Assembly: GCA_002348005.1 (NCBI GenBank)
Contig: DDYQ01000203.1
Location: forward strand, 1 to 6,063
Reading direction: 5' to 3'
Length of the DNA: 6,063 bases
Source: Desulfobacteraceae bacterium UBA2230
GTDB lineage: Bacteria > Desulfobacterota > Desulfobacteria > Desulfobacterales > Desulfosarcinaceae
Numbering within the stretch: position 1 is the first letter of the stretch; every line of letters starts with the position of its first letter. The position numbers were made by a program, and so were the translations under genes. Below are positions 5,962 to 6,063 of this stretch, one piece after another. Below the pieces are notes generated by a model, which saw only the letters and a program-made list of their open reading frames with translations, was not told the DNA's origin and ran no database searches.

Positions 5962-6017
5962 AGAAACACGAAAGGCACCCACTTTTTCGACTAAAAGTTC
6001 GACCAAGTTGGGTGCCT
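5962..6017 (-). terminator. Terminator-like hairpin downstream of the tRNA end
   Basis: On the minus strand AGGCACCCA (6017-6009) pairs perfectly over 9 bp with TGGGTGCCT (5981-5973). Three more base pairs follow (AAG 6005-6007 with CTT 5982-5984) after one bulged base. The stem is followed by TTCGTGTTTC. The loop contains the 20-bp repeat with the TTCGAC boxes. It begins 23 bp after the tRNA 3' end, a normal place for a tRNA terminator, although the T-tract is interrupted. Confidence 0.55.
5984..6003. repeat. Exact 20-bp direct repeat, right copy
   Basis: Identical to 4310-4329, with TTCGAC boxes at 5986 and 5998. It lies in the loop of the hairpin downstream of the tRNA end, about 40 bp inside the right-hand tRNA copy. 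Outside the 20 bp the two copies diverge (the second box is followed by CAAG here, TAAAA at the left). Confidence 0.6.
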
Positions 6018-6039
6018 AACGTGAATTGTATATAATAGT

Positions 6040-6063
6040 TGGTGGCGATGCAGGGATTTGAAC
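6040..6063 (-). tRNA. Partial tRNA: 3' end, cut by the window edge
   Basis: On the minus strand the last 24 bases read as the 3' end of a tRNA: G53, the 7-nt T-loop TTCAAAT, T-stem strand CCCTG, acceptor strand CATCGCC, discriminator A and an encoded CCA ending at 6040. The 5' half, including the anticodon, lies beyond the window, so the amino acid cannot be assigned; the 5' acceptor strand should read GGCGATG. A standard tRNA fits better than tmRNA, though an attachment-site fragment without an intact tRNA cannot be excluded from this window alone. Confidence 0.6.

Noticed and set aside
4518..6020. Integron cassette: GTTAGGC at 4518 and GCCTAAC at 6014 are complementary core-like 7-mers flanking the lipoprotein gene
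   Set aside because: Neither has a partner core site with the internal paired boxes of an attC within the usual 60-140 bp, and the 6014 copy is part of the hairpin downstream of the tRNA. Chance matches are likely.
1..6063. CRISPR array, toxin-antitoxin pair, reverse transcriptase or other defence system
   Set aside because: No regularly spaced repeats and no matching protein motifs were found in any frame. The only repeats are the paired 20-mers and the tRNA-end copies.

Overview
This 6.06 kb window looks like ordinary bacterial chromosome on the left and a small, decayed integrated element on the right. The coding stretch from about 600 to 3800 is fairly GC-rich. The style of the single-domain response regulator, with a helical tail after the receiver, together with the DUF488 and DUF5996 proteins, suggests a proteobacterium or a Desulfobacterota-like relative. 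That is only an inference; no rRNA or complete tRNA is present to settle it.

Layout. Positions 1-606 hold no gene I can support: a possible terminator for a gene left of the window, a leftward terminator/attenuator-like structure, and a palindrome with a -10-like box in front of the first gene. Positions 607-2737 carry two rightward genes 91 bp apart: a DUF5996 protein and a mandelate-racemase-group enolase-superfamily enzyme. In the enzyme every catalytic and metal-binding residue lines up with mandelate racemase at a constant +5 offset, except that the second lysine of the KxK motif is arginine. These converge on a leftward operon (3826 to 2774) of a DUF488 protein and a stand-alone CheY-like response regulator, 3 bp apart. 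The DUF488 start overlaps the stop of an upstream reading frame that survives only as a frameshifted C-terminal remnant (3823-3997).

Positions about 4216 to 6043 form the second region. At the right edge is the 3' end of a tRNA gene on the minus strand, with encoded CCA. A 13-bp exact copy of its 3' end (about 20 matching positions once a 6-nt insertion is allowed) lies 1.83 kb to the left, beside a strong terminator. Just inside both ends is an exact 20-bp direct repeat built from two TTCGAC boxes 12 bp apart. Next to the tRNA, reading away from it, is a short frame resembling the N-terminus of a tyrosine recombinase. The only intact gene inside is a secreted lipoprotein of unknown function. 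The simplest reading is a tRNA-targeted element that has lost most of its integrase and keeps one cargo gene. I see no clear sign of a novel defence or catalytic system; the att-like structure and its lipoprotein cargo are the most interesting parts.
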